This document shows positions 23,049-35,699 of a stretch of 64,000 bases of DNA, one piece after another. The DNA is from Iris pallida (taxonomy: Eukaryota > Streptophyta > Magnoliopsida > Asparagales > Iridaceae), in assembly GCA_029216955.1 (NCBI GenBank), contig JANAVB010029819.1, forward strand, positions 38,234,877 through 38,298,876, written 5' to 3'. Numbering within the stretch: the first letter of the stretch is position 1; every line of letters begins with the position of its first letter. The position numbers and the translations under genes were made by a program. A model generated the notes under the pieces. The model was not told where the DNA came from. It was given only the letters and a program-made list of their open reading frames with translations, and made no database searches.

Positions 23049-24649
23049 TGTTACCTTCGTTTCCCGTTATATGTGTTCCTAGTATACGTGTACAGAATCT
23101 CGACCTATAGTTAGACTTGTCTTGCTTAACTTGATCTTGGTTTAATCTTGCCTTGGTTTATTTGGGTTCATCCTGGTTCGACTTGTCCTGATTGGCTAGC
23201 CTTGAGTTCTGCCATGGCATAAGTTAGTTAGCATTTTATGGTCCTGGCATGCATCGGGTTCGGTTGGGTTCGGCTTGGTTTGGTTCGGTTTGGGTTGATA
23301 TGCAAGAATGGCATGACAAGAATGGCATGACAAGAATGAATGGCCTGGACACCGTGGACGATTGTGTTTGTACAAGTTAACCAGTATTGTCTTACATCAT
23401 GTCTAGGGCAGGGACCCCTGAGTACCACGGTCAGGGGTACCTACTTAAATCGATTAAGGCTAATAACTAGAGAATCCATTAATCATGAAAAGATTTCCCA
23501 GCTACAGGCAATCCCGTTATCTGGGTGCCCCATCATAGGATCTATAGCTTGCCGTCGAGTAGGGCACATTTCCAGCACATTGTCATGTGTTGCACCCTTC
23601 AAGCTACCTAAGGGTACATGTGTTCTTTGGAAAAAGTACCCACATGAATTTAACCCCTAATTTGCGTCTTGATAGCCTGGATGGTCTACAGGGCTTGTGG
23701 CTGATGGAACATCTCATTGTATCTTTTAGTAACTAGGCCTGTGATAACCCTAGTTAGTTAAAGTATCAAGCTATACTCATTGTTTAGCCGTGATTTGATT
23801 GGATGGAGTTTAACCCAGTCTAGTCTTGTCCTGATCTTGTACAAGATTGTTACTTGACCTGAATGCTTGTGCTTTACTTTATCGATAAATGGTAGAAAAC
23901 CAAGTTCCGTTCAGACGAAGGGTTACAACCCCGGTCCTTGTCTGGTTTAAGGGTTGTAACTTGGTTATCTGAATAGTCACTTGGTTATCTTATCGTATAT
24001 CATTATGATTTTTATATCTCCAGTTTTTTTATTATATTATGTTTGTGCTAATTGCTGGTTTTAGTTCTTAAATGAAGCCTCCCTTGTGGCACTTGCTCTT
24101 CTGGGATCTGACCCAGCTAGTTTTGTATGAACAGATACCGGAGTAGCTCCAGAGGATCTCCATACCTTCCAACTAGATGGTGACCACCAGGCATAACCCT
24201 GGCAACGAGTGGATTTTATTTTGCTCTCCCACTCTATTGTAAAAATAGTCTTTTGAGGCATTTAGCTGACGAGCACGTGTTAGCTCGATTGTACTTCACT
24301 TACTGTCTGCCTACGGGCTGTAGCATGATTGACAAATCCTAGGGTTGATCATGTATGACTGAAACTCTTGCTAGTCTTCAATTTTGTATGACTAGCTTCA
24401 TGATCATTCAAATATGTAATGTATGGGATGCCTTACTTGTATATTTGGTGCTCTGACATCTTGTAACCACTATTACTTGCTTGAGATTGAGACAATAGGC
24501 TTGTTCATGACCATAAGAGACTGATGGCTTGTAGTTAACCCTCATGTATCTAGACAGCCGTGACCGTATAGCGAGGTGGGATGTACTTCATATACGTAGC
24601 TGGCTGTGTCCGCCCCCGCTCTCCAGTATTCTGGTTCTGGGGCATGACA
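23049..24649 (+). repeat. Solo LTR of the A/B/C Gypsy family, inserted in B
   Basis: 1601 bp, starts TGTTACC and ends GCATGACA, flanked by CTGGG duplications, with no internal region. The sequence is a plus-strand relative of the A, B and C LTRs but much shorter, lacking most of the repeat-rich middle. Solo LTRs arise by recombination between the two LTRs of one element. It keeps one copy of the 190 bp unit that is multiplied in the LTR of C. Confidence 0.9.
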
Positions 24650-24654
24650 CTGGG

Positions 24655-24961
24655 TTCCCAGAATGCATGACTCGAAAAGCTGCTCTAGAGTGCTGGGCTT
24701 GGTTCAGGTTGCTGCTGGTTCACTGGAGATGCTCCACCTTGCTGATCGGTAGGACCAGGAGCAATGCCACTGAAGAAATAACATGGGGAACAATAAGGAA
24801 GGACCAAGATAGACCGAGATATTTGCATGTGATCAGGTCAAAATTTTGGAAGATTAGAAGACACGAATAGAGATCAAGGCGAGTGCTGATTGAGAGATCT
24901 ATTCAGTGAAACGCTCACACATCTTGATTTACAACACCTATATGGGCTACCACTTTAACTG
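24655..24961 (-). other. Gag start and leader of element B with candidate primer site
   Basis: Colinear with 15340-15649. On the minus strand TGGTAGCCCATATAGG starts nine bases after the LTR; it is a decayed version of the candidate primer site seen in A. Confidence 0.6.
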
Positions 24962-27616
24962 TGTCATACCCCAAAACCAGAATGCTGGAAAGCGAGGGAC
25001 AGACACAGCCAGCTACGTACATTAAAGTGTAACCCACCTCGATATACGGTCATGGATGTCTAGATGCATAAGAGTTTAACACAAGCCAACAATCTCTTAT
25101 GGTCAAGAACAAGCCTAGTGTCTCAATTCAAGCAAGCAAGTAATAGTTACAAGATGTTAGATCATTAGGCATACAAAGAAAGACATCCCAAATATTACAT
25201 ATTCAGATAATCATGAAGCTAGTCATACAAAATACGAAGACTGCAAGAGTTTAAGTCATATATGATCAACCCTAGGATTTGTCAATCATGTTACAGCCCT
25301 TAGGCAGACAAAAGTAAGTTTTAACACGAGCTAACACTTGCTCGACGGCTAAATGCCTCAAAAGAATAATTTACGATAGAGCGGGGAATAAAATAAAACC
25401 CACTCGTTGCCAGGGTTGCGTCTAGTGTTCTCCATCTGGCTGGAAGGCTGGAAGATCATCGGAAGCTACACTAAAATATGGCCATACAAAATCAGCTGGT
25501 TCAGAAACCAGAAGAGCAAGTGCCACAAGGGAGGCTTCACTTAAGAACTAAAACCAACATGTTAGAACACAAGACATAAATAACAACAAGAAATTTGGAG
25601 TTATAAGAGTAGGGTGATAAACGATAAGATAACTAAGAAACTTTTTCGGTAACCAAGTTACAACCCGTAAATCAAACAAGGACCGGGCTTATAACCCTTC
25701 ACCTAACAAACTTAGTCTCTAACCAGTTATCGATAAAGTAAAGCATAAACAGTAATGCGCTGAAGTAACCATGTACTAGCCTTGTCTAGACAAGACTAGA
25801 CTAGATTCTATTTATCAATCACGGTCAAGCAAGGAGTACGGCTTAGTACTTTAACTAACTAGGGTTATCACAAGCCTAATTACTATAAGATGCAATGAGA
25901 TGTTCCAGCAGTCACAAACCTTGCAGACTTAATTCAGGTTATCCTTCCACAGGTTGAGAGAGTTATTTTAGGTGACTTGGGGGTGCAATACATGACAGTA
26001 TGCTGGAAATGTGTCCTACTCGTCGATAGGCTACAAGTCCACTTGAGGTGCCCAGAAACGGGATTGCCTGTGACTAGAAAATCTCAATATGAACTACTTG
26101 ATCAATATAGTTAACTTAGTCAGATTCAATATAATCCCTGACCGTGAAATCAAAAATCTATGTCTATATGATGCAAGACGAGACATGTAGCTTGTACAGA
26201 TACATCATCCACGGTGTCAAGACGAGAGTTACTTAGCAAGTTGAGATAGCCGTCGCAACAAGATTTCACGATTATCATGTCATGTTAGGTTACTTATCAA
26301 GGTTACTTGTCAAGAGTGCACCACGACGGGTCACTATCAAGAGTTATCATGTAAAGCCATGTTGTCATGTCGTGTTCAGATAAGTATAATATGCCAAGAA
26401 TTTACTTGGTCAAGAGTGCACCACGACGGGCCACTGAAGGAGTTATCAGAGAGTGTGCTTGCCATACTGAGATCGTGTTTAAAGCTCAGAGCACACCCGT
26501 AACACAGAAAATAACTTTAGCCCATCGTGCTCAAAGGTTAAAATTTGTACTAAGGACCATGGGGACAAACATGGATAAGGTAACACAAATTATCCTGGTC
26601 AGAAATGGCGCAAGGGCAAATGGGGTGTCATGGATAGCATGCGTCCAAGGTCAACATGCTCCAAAGAGATGCACCAAGGAATGGCATGCACTGGGGGTGG
26701 CATGCGCCCAAGACTATGAGCCTACGGCTGTGCGCCTAAGGCTATGCGCCCAGGACTAATCATATCATGAAGAGTCATGTACTGGAGAGGCATGCGTCCT
26801 AGGCTATACGCCCAAGCAGGAGGGAACAGGGTATACTTGGCCGCATATAAAGGGCTATGCGCCTAGGCATGGGAGGCTTTAGGCGCATATCAATAGCTAT
26901 GCGCCCAAGCAGAAGGATGCAGGGTGCTTTGGGCGCATAAAAATGGCTATTCGCCCAAAGAACTTGTGGGCACATAACAAGCTATGCGTCCAGCACTGCT
27001 CTTCTTCTCCAATCGAGAACATGAGTTCATGGAACCCATGAACTTCCCAAGTTCATAAATCACTCAAAACAAACGAAATTCGGGTTTTCAAAGGTCTATT
27101 TTGGGTAAAATCAAATTCTCTACAACATAGAACAATCAAAACTTGAAAATAAAGAAGTTTGATAGATCAAAATTCAAGAAAACCAAGATTTGAGTAAACT
27201 TAGATCTACAAGAAATTATCCACCAAAATCAAAAATGCTAAGTACTAAAGAGTCTTAGAAACTTGTAGAAAGATAATGGACAATAAGAAATGGGTTCCTC
27301 CATGAAGCAAGTTGCACTTGCCTTTGGTGGGTGGAGAGGGTTAATGGAGGAAAAAGAGTAAATGAAGAAGTAATGAGGAGAGAAGAGAGAGAAAAGTTGA
27401 TATTTATATCAACCCCTTTCTATCTTAAACCAAATATATACCAAACCAAAATAAACCAAGCCAAGCTAAACCAAGACCAAACCAAGCCAAGCCATACTAG
27501 ACAAGTCAAAATAATGGTCGAAATCCGTACACGTATACTGAAATATATATAACAGAATGAGAGTGACAACCGTACACATATACTGAAAATATGTATAACG
27601 AAGAACGAGGTGACAA
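24962..27616 (-). repeat. 5' LTR of element B
   Basis: 2655 bp, plus-strand start TGTCATACCCC and end GAGGTGACA. Alignable along its length to 15650-18427, with a shorter cluster of ATGCGCC repeats (26690-26990) and the same TATA palindrome at 27396-27413. Confidence 0.9.
27396..27413 (-). promoter_or_regulatory. TATA palindrome in 5' LTR of B
   Basis: Same 18 bases as 18203-18220, with TATAAATAT on the minus strand, near position 210 of the LTR. Confidence 0.6.
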
Positions 27617-28749
27617 TATACCTTCCTTTCTGTTCATTAACACACACACATAATAGTCATGCTTACTATTGCACGCATACATACCGAATTCAGATTTTCA
27701 AATAGGTACAATGTAGTCACCCATGTTGCACGAATACGATTAATGGTACAGGTACGGACACGATAGGGAAACCAGTTTCCCGTGCAACGGGTGACATTGA
27801 TCAGATGTTTCTGTGCTGTTTGGTCAAAGGAGAACCAATAGTTAGTTGTTTCAATATTGCATCTTTTGTTGCAGTTTCAGAAATCTACCTTTTGAATTTT
27901 TGTTACATACTATAGAGAGAATGGTTCAATATCCTTACATACATTTACATTAATTAAGGGGCTATATGTACAACTCCTTTGGAGAAGATTTTGGTCATTA
28001 TTTCCTTTAGAGTATCAACCATGGATTGTTGTCTTGCATATCCTTACTTTTCAATTGACCATACCTCTTTTGCGTTGCAGTAGGAATCATACTGTCCAGG
28101 TTTGGTTTGCTATCCCCTACCACATTTAGTGTGTCCTCAATGAGAAACTTTACATGATTGATAATTTAGCTAGCCTTCAGATTCTTTATATGATTAATAC
28201 ATGTTTGTGAATTATAGTTTCAATATGGCTAGCCTTGCAGTTCTTCCAAGTGATTCAAATTGTCTCGAGTTCTGTGTGTGCAGCAATAAAGTCAAACTGT
28301 ATTGATAATCCTGTAATAGTGAGTTGATACTTTGTGTTCTTATTCTCACAGAAACTTGCAAAAAATGAAGGTGGATGCTTGCTACGAATAGGAGAATGTT
28401 GTGATATGGAGAGATGTGCTCTGATATGGTTTGCTACTTTTTTGTTTCATTTTGTAGTGTTGGTGGATTATGTTTTGTGGTGACAAGTGATGGTTGTTTG
28501 TGGTTTGGATGTTTAAGTGGTATAGAAACAACAGACGTGGGATGTATACTTTATGGTTGGATTATGTTGTGGTTGGACAAGTAAGAATACATGTGGTGGG
28601 ATGTGTATTGGAAGTTTTGTTGTATGAATAAAACAGTTTGTTAATATAAATTTGGGTTTTATAGTAATTTGATGTGTGAAGCTTCTGGAATCTGGATTGA
28701 TATAATGTGTGGTTGATCAATATTATATAATTTTTGACAAATTTTGGCA
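27617..28749. other. Noncoding, probably the inner part of a CACTA element
   Basis: AT-rich sequence between the LTR of B and the CACTA subterminal repeats. A TTGCAG acceptor-like site occurs at about 28076-28081. No transposase domain or long frame is recognisable. It may be host flank or 3' gene remains of the transposon. Confidence 0.3.
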
Positions 28750-29153
28750 TGCTTCTCTTGACGGTACTTTGGATAGCTTCTCTTGACGGTTGTCAAACGT
28801 CAACTTTAATTCATATCATGCTGCACAATATAGCCATGAATTAGTGCCTTTTATGATGGATTTTTTGTCAAAACAAATGCTCTTATTGACGGCTAAAGGT
28901 CGTCATCTAGGCCGGAGTCAAAAATTTTTTTGCCTATGTTGACGGTTTCTAAAAACTGCTATCTTGACAGTTAAAAACAGTCAAGAAAATTACTTAATAT
29001 GACAGCAAAAAATCGTCAAGAAAAGCCATGCCAACAACCGTCAAAAAAGGGGGGTCTTTTCTTGACTCCAGCCTAGTTGACGGATCTGCAACCGTCAAGA
29101 TACTCATTTCTTGACGAAGAAAACCGCCAAGAAAAGCCTTTATTCTTGTAGTG
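28750..29153. mobile_element. CACTA-type transposon right end with subterminal repeats
   Basis: Read on the minus strand the end starts CACTACAAGAATAAAGGC, the terminal inverted repeat type of En/Spm (CACTA) elements. The next 400 bp hold about ten copies of TTGACGG or CCGTCAA, several paired as short hairpins (for example at 29081-29099 and 29111-29132). Such subterminal arrays bind the element's transposase in this superfamily. The expected 3 bp duplication would be TGA at 29154-29156; the left end was not found. Confidence 0.7.
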
Positions 29154-29156
29154 TGA

Positions 29157-29698
29157 TCAATCTAGGGCCTATAAATTCAAAATAATGAAAGGATTGGGAG
29201 CCGTATAGGTTGTGATCATACCCGAGAAGACGGTTCATAAAACGAACAATCGTGCGCCAAACAATCGCGGCACGAAGTTGGGGTCGATGGGCTTCCAATA
29301 CTGTTGCTGTGTTGTGGCTGTTCTGTCCGCACGTGCGGCTGCTGTTTGCATTGTTGTCGACGGCTCTCGGCGACCCAGAGTAGCGGATGATGGTCGGAGG
29401 ATGGTCGCCTGAGGCCAGGGTTGGAGGCCCTCATTAGAGGTGGAGGTGGAACAAGATTATGGTTTTGGTTTCCGTTCTCTCACTCTCGATATATATATGA
29501 CGGGGGGTCGGTTGTGTACATTTCTAGGGATCGGGTTAGTTCAGGGCTCTGCTAGCTTTGGGGTTTAGCTGGGCTAGTTCACTTCTCGCTTTTCCTTTGT
29601 TTTCTTTTCTCCTTTGTTTGTTTGTTTTCTCTTTGCTTTATTTTCTTTGTGTGTGTGTGTATATATATATATTTTTTTTTTGTGTGTATTTATATATA

Positions 29699-29778
<80 letters not shown>

Positions 29779-29805
29779 TGTGTGTTATATATAATATATA
29801 TATAT

Positions 29806-29864
<59 letters not shown>

Positions 29865-29991
29865 TAATATTATATATAATATATTAAAAAAAAAAAATAT
29901 ATATATATATAATATATTATATATATATATATATAATCTATATTATATATATATATATATTATATATATATTATATATATAATATTATATA

Positions 29992-30029
<38 letters not shown>

Positions 30030-30121
30030 TATTATTATTTATATATATAATATATTTTTTTTTTATATATATTTATATTTTATATATAATATAGATATAT
30101 ATATATATTATATATATAGAT

Positions 30122-30171
<50 letters not shown>

Positions 30172-30969
30172 TATATATATATATATATATATATAGATAT
30201 ACAAACATTTTATACTGTAGGGTTTTCAATAAAATATTATACTATCTAATATTATCGACTAAAAGTAGAGAATAACCCAATAAATATATTTATATTTATT
30301 TCTTTATAACTATAATAACATTAATATAACAATAATAAGGATAACAAAATAGGGTAACCAATATAGGTGTACATACAAATATAGGTATAGTCTAAAATCT
30401 CCAAATGTACAAGAATAACTAAGGAAGTATTTATCCTAATTTTTTCCAATGTAGACATAAATTAAAATTGAAATAATGCATATTTTATATTTAATATTCA
30501 ATTCATAGAAATTACTCACTAGACTATAAATTGAACTACCAATATATATACATATCTATATATCTACATGGACGTCTTTTAGAAGTACCACATGACTACG
30601 TGGGCTCGGGTTTGGTTCGGGTCCAGTCCGGATTAGTTTAGTACAACTGGATTTCCTAAAAGTCAATAATCTAATTAATAAATAATTAAATCGTCTATAG
30701 GGGTTAAATAGCAACTGGGCCTAGTTTTCCTAGTTAGGACACACATGTGGCTAGACCTTCCCTACCCTGGCTAATACACTAGTCAATGTATGCCACTGCA
30801 CTATCCGTACCTTGATTTCTAGTCATCTTGCACTCTAAAACTTAACCATGATTAAGGCCTTCTATCGTAATAACTATTTAATTAAATATTTATAAAATTC
30901 CAAAATTTACCATTTAATTCAAATAAATAATTAAAAAATACTTTCAAAATTTTGGGAAGAGGGATTACA
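29157..30969 (-). repeat. LTR fragment of the D family
   Basis: 29200-29560 aligns with 60300-60660 and 30560-30969 with 61410-61819 of the LTR of D (shared CTACATGGACGTCT, TTCCTAGTTAGGACACAC). It ends GGGATTACA, equivalent to GGAGCTACA of D. The left part of the LTR is absent, replaced by the CACTA end. The right flank is not a polypurine tract, so this is a solo or truncated LTR. The middle is an AT tract. Confidence 0.75.
29656..30200. repeat. AT/TA microsatellite, about 550 bp
   Basis: Almost pure TA dinucleotides with short breaks, lying where the LTR of D has a shorter TATA-rich segment (60541-61170). The apparent Tyr-Ile coding frames are repeat artefacts. Confidence 0.95.
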
Positions 30970-32430
30970 AGGTGGAATTGACTGAAAAAGATTAAGAAAA
31001 CACATAACGTGAAGAAGGTGAATGGGGCTAGCCCCAACTGGTGCTACTTTACATTTTTTTTCTCTCTCATTTACTACTTTGATGATTCCGTAATCTAACA
31101 TACACATTTATACTCCAATATGTGAAGGAGACTTTGAGGAAGAAGGAAAGAAGAAGGAAAAGAAGAAAAAGATGAAGAAGAAGGAAAAGAAAAAAGATTA
31201 CTTTGATTTCAGATCAATTTCAGTAATCTTTTGATTTTTTTATTCTGGAATGTAATATTTGAAATGTTATATGGTTGGGAAAGACTGTTGGACTTGGGAG
31301 TAATATGGTTGGGAAAGACGGTTGGACTTGAAAATATTTTTTTTTTTGCTTTCTGTACAAATTCAAAATGTTAGCATAATGAAGATGCCAAAAATATGCT
31401 TTCTGTATGTCGGTGACATCAAGAATATTTCGAGGGAATCTTAACGCCTGATTATGTACCTGTGTTTTGATTTATGTAAAGATTCAGTACGTCGATGACA
31501 TCAAGAATATTTTGATGGAATCTTAACGCCTGTTTTATTTTTAGTACTTGTCTCAAAAATACGCATTTGTTCCACAGGTTTGAGAGCCCTATCTAGTTTT
31601 CTAAATGACGTCACATGAAATAAACCTGAAAGGATGGCACTTTGTCTCTGATCGAAATTTTTTTATATGCTAGACTTATTATGATGCTCATAGAACGGAA
31701 GGGTCCATGGTGAGTAGAAATCAACTACTTTTTCAGTTCAAAACTTTTCAATTCTGAAAGTTCTTGCTAAACCTGATTCTTGTTTTGATAGTTTAGAACT
31801 TCTACCAATGTATTGTTTCATTGAAATTCAAATTTTCTAGCTCTATGCAAACGAATGTTAGCAATTACTAAACTTTAAGGCAAATATAACCACGGGCTGC
31901 TAGGTCATAGACAATAGTATGAGAGGCAGTATGAAACTTATGTGGATGAATTATCTGTTTTAGTATTATTGACCAAATAGGGGTTGATGATGGAGTTGGT
32001 CTGGTCATGATTAGATTGAAGATTGTAAAGTTTTATAACGTCAATATGGATAGAATATGTCCGTCACAACTATAGTCTCAACCGGGTCCAACCCAGTTCA
32101 TAAGACGGTTTATTGCAAATTAGAAGACCTCTTTATTTGTCAGACATATTCTGAAAAGAAATTAGTACATAGGATTGAAACATATTCAGTAAGAATCGCG
32201 AGAGAACAAAGATTATCGCATCCACTATGGGAGTCTTGGTTGTAAGTGAAAAATTAATCGTATAACACTTTGTGCACCATTTCCATAAATTTATAAAATC
32301 ATCATTATTCTTCAATTACACCACGACCACTTAAGATAATATAGGTGACTACGATGTAGCCATCTGCAACTATACAAATCTGTGACTACGATATAGCCAA
32401 ATCATATAAAAGTGTGAAGGAATCAAACAC
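30970..32430. other. Unclassified AT-rich intergenic sequence
   Basis: Holds a purine tract of AAGAAGGAAAAG type (31124-31196), a 38 bp tandem duplication (31269-31340) and an 85 bp spaced direct repeat around GACATCAAGAATATTT (31405-31460 and 31490-31545). The open frame at 32057-32245 is short and resembles nothing known. No gene is claimed. Confidence 0.4.
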
Positions 32431-32880
32431 ACAAAAAAAAAAAAACTTGGCAAATAATCAGGCATCAACCACCAAGCCGCCAAGTAAAACTAAAAAATAG
32501 ATACTAAAAATCCAAGCATCGAACATGAAATCTCCGAGAAAACTATGAACAAACATAATCTAAATCAAGTATAAACTTTGACATCACCCAAACTATGAAC
32601 AACAAATAATTAGGTACAAAAGTGGAACCACGCGATAAATCAAAGAAATCGCCAAAAATCAAGCATTAACTAAAATCTAAGCCAATAATCAACCATCGAA
32701 ACTGGAACCGCCGAGAGATCAAAGAAATCAACAAATAAAATCAAACAGTAACAAATACAAGCAAATAGACAAGTATCAAAACTAGAGCTACCGAGAAATC
32801 AAAGGGCAAAAAATCATCGAGACAGCTAATAAAAGAGCATCGGCCACGAAATCGCCGAGACAGCTAAGAAAGCCTACATT
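32430..32880. repeat. Degenerate repeats around GAAATCAAAGAAATC / CGCCGAGA
   Basis: Several loosely repeated blocks of about 50-90 bp share ACTGGAACCGCCGAGA, AATCAAAGAAATC and AATCAAGCAT. Too decayed to define a consensus; possibly an old satellite or transposon subterminal region. Confidence 0.4.
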
Positions 32881-33059
32881 TTAAGTAAAGAATAACCAAA
32901 TTTAACGCAATTTGGGGGATATAATCATATTCTCCAGCAAAATGCTTATCAAAGATATTATTTCTACCAAATTATCCTAAATTAAGAAGAAGAATTAAAT
33001 AAAGGCTTTAATCAAATAGTAGAAAAAACTCAATAAGTAACAAAAATCCAAGTAAATAA

Positions 33060-34000
33060 TCAAGCAACGTAGCCACTAGTACTAATATTTTGTTATCACC
33101 GGCGCTGTCGTCGTGTGCCACTAGTAATATTGTTTCTGTTGTCGCTAGTCGTCATAAGCTCACAATTTGGAATACTATATTTTCAACCGTCACGGCTAAC
33201 CTTCTCATGTATTCCACCAGTACTACTATTTCCACTGTCGTCTCCGAAGAAAGTGGTATGCATTACTCATTTTATTGGCCCACTGCTTTTTTCATATCCA
33301 TTTCTCTTTGATTTATCACCGGTGGCAGCTGCTCTGTTGTTGTAGTGATGGTGGCATGACCGATGTAGGGTTTGTAATTGGGCTCGAATTCAGATGGTTA
33401 GTTCTGCTACCACCATCGCTACTGGAAAGCATGTTGCGGTAGAGCACATCGAGCTGGTAGAAGTAGGGGCAGTTCTTGGCGTCCTTCGGCTATTTTTTGT
33501 TGCTCTCCTTCACCTTCTTGAAGTACCGTGAGTCGAGCTTGCTCCTCCCCCCTTATAATGGCGTCTACCTCCAACTTCGGCCATCACGACGAAGAAGTTG
33601 TGTCCAGGCTCACGCTCATCGAACCTCCATCCTCGCATGTGCCCGACGAAAAGGGTACCAGTTCGAATGGAGTCGGACAGAGGTGGGAGAGAGGAGGAGG
33701 AGGTGGAGGCAGATAGAAAGGAAGAAGAGGCAGAAAAGGAAAATGGTACCAGTTTGGATGAAGTCGGAGAGATGTGGAGGAGAAGGAGGAGGAGGCCGAG
33801 GCGGACGGAAAGGGGGAAGAGCGGAAGGGGGCTTCCACCGTTCAAAAGAATAAGAAGAGAGGGTTTTGTGTATAGGCTACTACAAATAAAAAGTTAGTGT
33901 TAAATACAACTTAATGTAAGGTGGGCAATAAAAATATTGAATGTTCAATGACAACCAAATTACGGTAATCTAGGAGGGTTTTTTTTAAAATTTACCAGGT
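33060..34000. other. GC-richer segment with a 91 bp tandem duplication, no recognised gene
   Basis: 33510-33850 is open in five frames at once because of GGA/GAG-rich composition, so no frame is preferred. Units 33654-33744 and 33745-33835 are diverged direct copies beginning GGTACCAGTT. A short exon of an unknown host gene cannot be excluded. Confidence 0.35.
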
Positions 34001-34106
34001 TAATATGACCTGCTATATCAAGTTAACTTCCAAGTCAAGGAGACAACTTTCACATTTTTCAATGCACTTGTTTTGTCATGTATCAATACATGAATGTGTT
34101 GAAGAA

Positions 34107-34116
34107 TTTTATATAT

Positions 34117-34165
<49 letters not shown>
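34107..34165. repeat. TA microsatellite
   Basis: Runs of TATATA with single AATATA breaks, about 58 bp. Confidence 0.9.
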
Positions 34166-34166
<1 letters not shown>

Positions 34167-34299
34167 TGTTGCACTTTTTGTCTTTGAGAAAAAAAACCAA
34201 GTCCAGTTAATTATCCTATTCCTTTGGTAACTCAACGTTGCAGAATGGGCTTTCTTATTGTCCGGCTATTATGGCCTCTAATAGGCCTTTTTATTAGCA

Positions 34300-34673
34300 T
34301 AGAGGGTGGGGTTCTATTGTTATAAAAGGCAAAACTTTCTATTTAAAGATACAACTCCAATCTCATACTCTTATATTATTTTGGTAGTTCATTCCAAAGT
34401 TCCTTACGTTCATTTCCTTCATGTTCTGGACAACGCTAAGTTCGGGTCACTCTTTCAGAGTTGTGTGCAATGAGAAGATACTGTTAGAGCGAAAGTTTTA
34501 CCACTAGGAGCATTCGGAACAAGTCTGCACATAGACCAGTAACAACTTAGGACAGTACTTCGTGGTGACTTTTCTGGAGGCCGGTGACATTAACTTTAAT
34601 TTTATTTACATATTACAACAAGAATAAGAAAATATTTCTAACAATCTAAGATTGATTATTTGCTTAATGTTAA

Positions 34674-34727
<54 letters not shown>

Positions 34728-34739
34728 TATATATCTATA

Positions 34740-34799
<60 letters not shown>

Positions 34800-35640
34800 C
34801 TTACAATTATATCAAATATTTGTTTAATGTTACTAATAAATTTGTAACAAAATTGTCTTTACTCTTAACAATTATTTTCTTATTTGTTTGCTGTTAACAA
34901 ATATTTATAAAAATATTTGCTTATTACTAAGAAATATTTGTTTACTGTTAACAAATATTGTTCAAAAATATTCGCCTACTGTTATTGTTAAGAAATAGTG
35001 TTTAAACAATTATTTGCTACTTTTAGACAAAATATTATTTGTAAAACACATTATTTATTCACCGATTTATTATTTGTAGACAAAATATTTATTTATAGAC
35101 ATATGTACTTTGCCTACTGTTATAAATTTTGTTGCAAACTTGCTTGTCAATATTCCTTCAATAATTGCTTGACAAATTTTCTATATATACTTGTTCTCAT
35201 ATAAGTTTCTTATTTAACAAACATTAGTCACATATTGTTAAAAAATTATTTACTACTTTTCCATATTAGTAACGATTATAAATTATGACTTTGAATTAGC
35301 AATTTTCATAAACAATATTGAATTAGTACATTGTGATATTACCAATTTTGGTTTAATCAATATTTTAATTTAGCCAAAAGAAAAAAATTATTTATCTTGC
35401 AAATCTCTTTAATCATAATGTTTAAAAAGTAGATATTGTTTGGGTACAAGCCGAAAGGGTCATTCTGTCAACCGGACATAAATAGTTCTAAGCGACACGG
35501 TATTTAGTCATCCCCTTGTGGACCTCCGCTAGCTGGGAACCAGCCCCTACAGCTAATCCAAGCTGATCAAAACTTGAAAACTAATGTTTCAAAGGTTGAT
35601 TATCAGATCATTTAAACTATTATTCCTGAACAATAGTCAT
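34300..35640 (+). other. Possible 5' LTR and leader of copia element E
   Basis: Lies directly upstream of the Gag remains of E. TATAAAAGG at 34321 is a good core promoter. 34674-34798 is a TA microsatellite. 34800-35240 is rich in TAACAAATATTTG-like repeats. No primer site and no LTR partner downstream could be found, so the boundaries are guesses. Confidence 0.25.
34674..34798. repeat. TA microsatellite
   Basis: About 125 bp of TA dinucleotides with two short interruptions. Confidence 0.95.
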
Positions 35641-35699
35641 TTTTATTGAGTAAATATAAATTTTTACAGACTTACAGAAATCTTGACTAGCAAAGAAGA

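Larger units (their letters stand above)
18428..24961 (-). mobile_element. Gypsy element B internal region (Tekay/Del-like chromovirus), interrupted by a solo LTR
   Basis: Same family as A, with the same domain order: gag (24.8-24.65, then 23.05-21.97 kb), protease (21.9-21.5), RT (21.3-20.6), RNase H (20.53-20.1), integrase (20.0-18.75) and a complete though decayed chromodomain ending in a stop at 18594. Bounded by the shared LTR on the left and the 5' LTR 24962-27616 on the right. A 1601 bp solo LTR splits the gag leader. All genes are pseudogenes. Confidence 0.9.

Noticed and set aside
29558..29982. Open frames rich in Tyr-Ile
   Set aside because: Pure product of the TA microsatellite.
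32057..32245. Small ORF of 62 codons as a peptide gene
   Set aside because: No motif, no regulatory context and no conservation evidence; chance length in AT-rich DNA.
33476..33897. Candidate host gene in the GC-rich island
   Set aside because: Open in many frames because of GGA-rich composition; no domain, no preferred start, no splice support.
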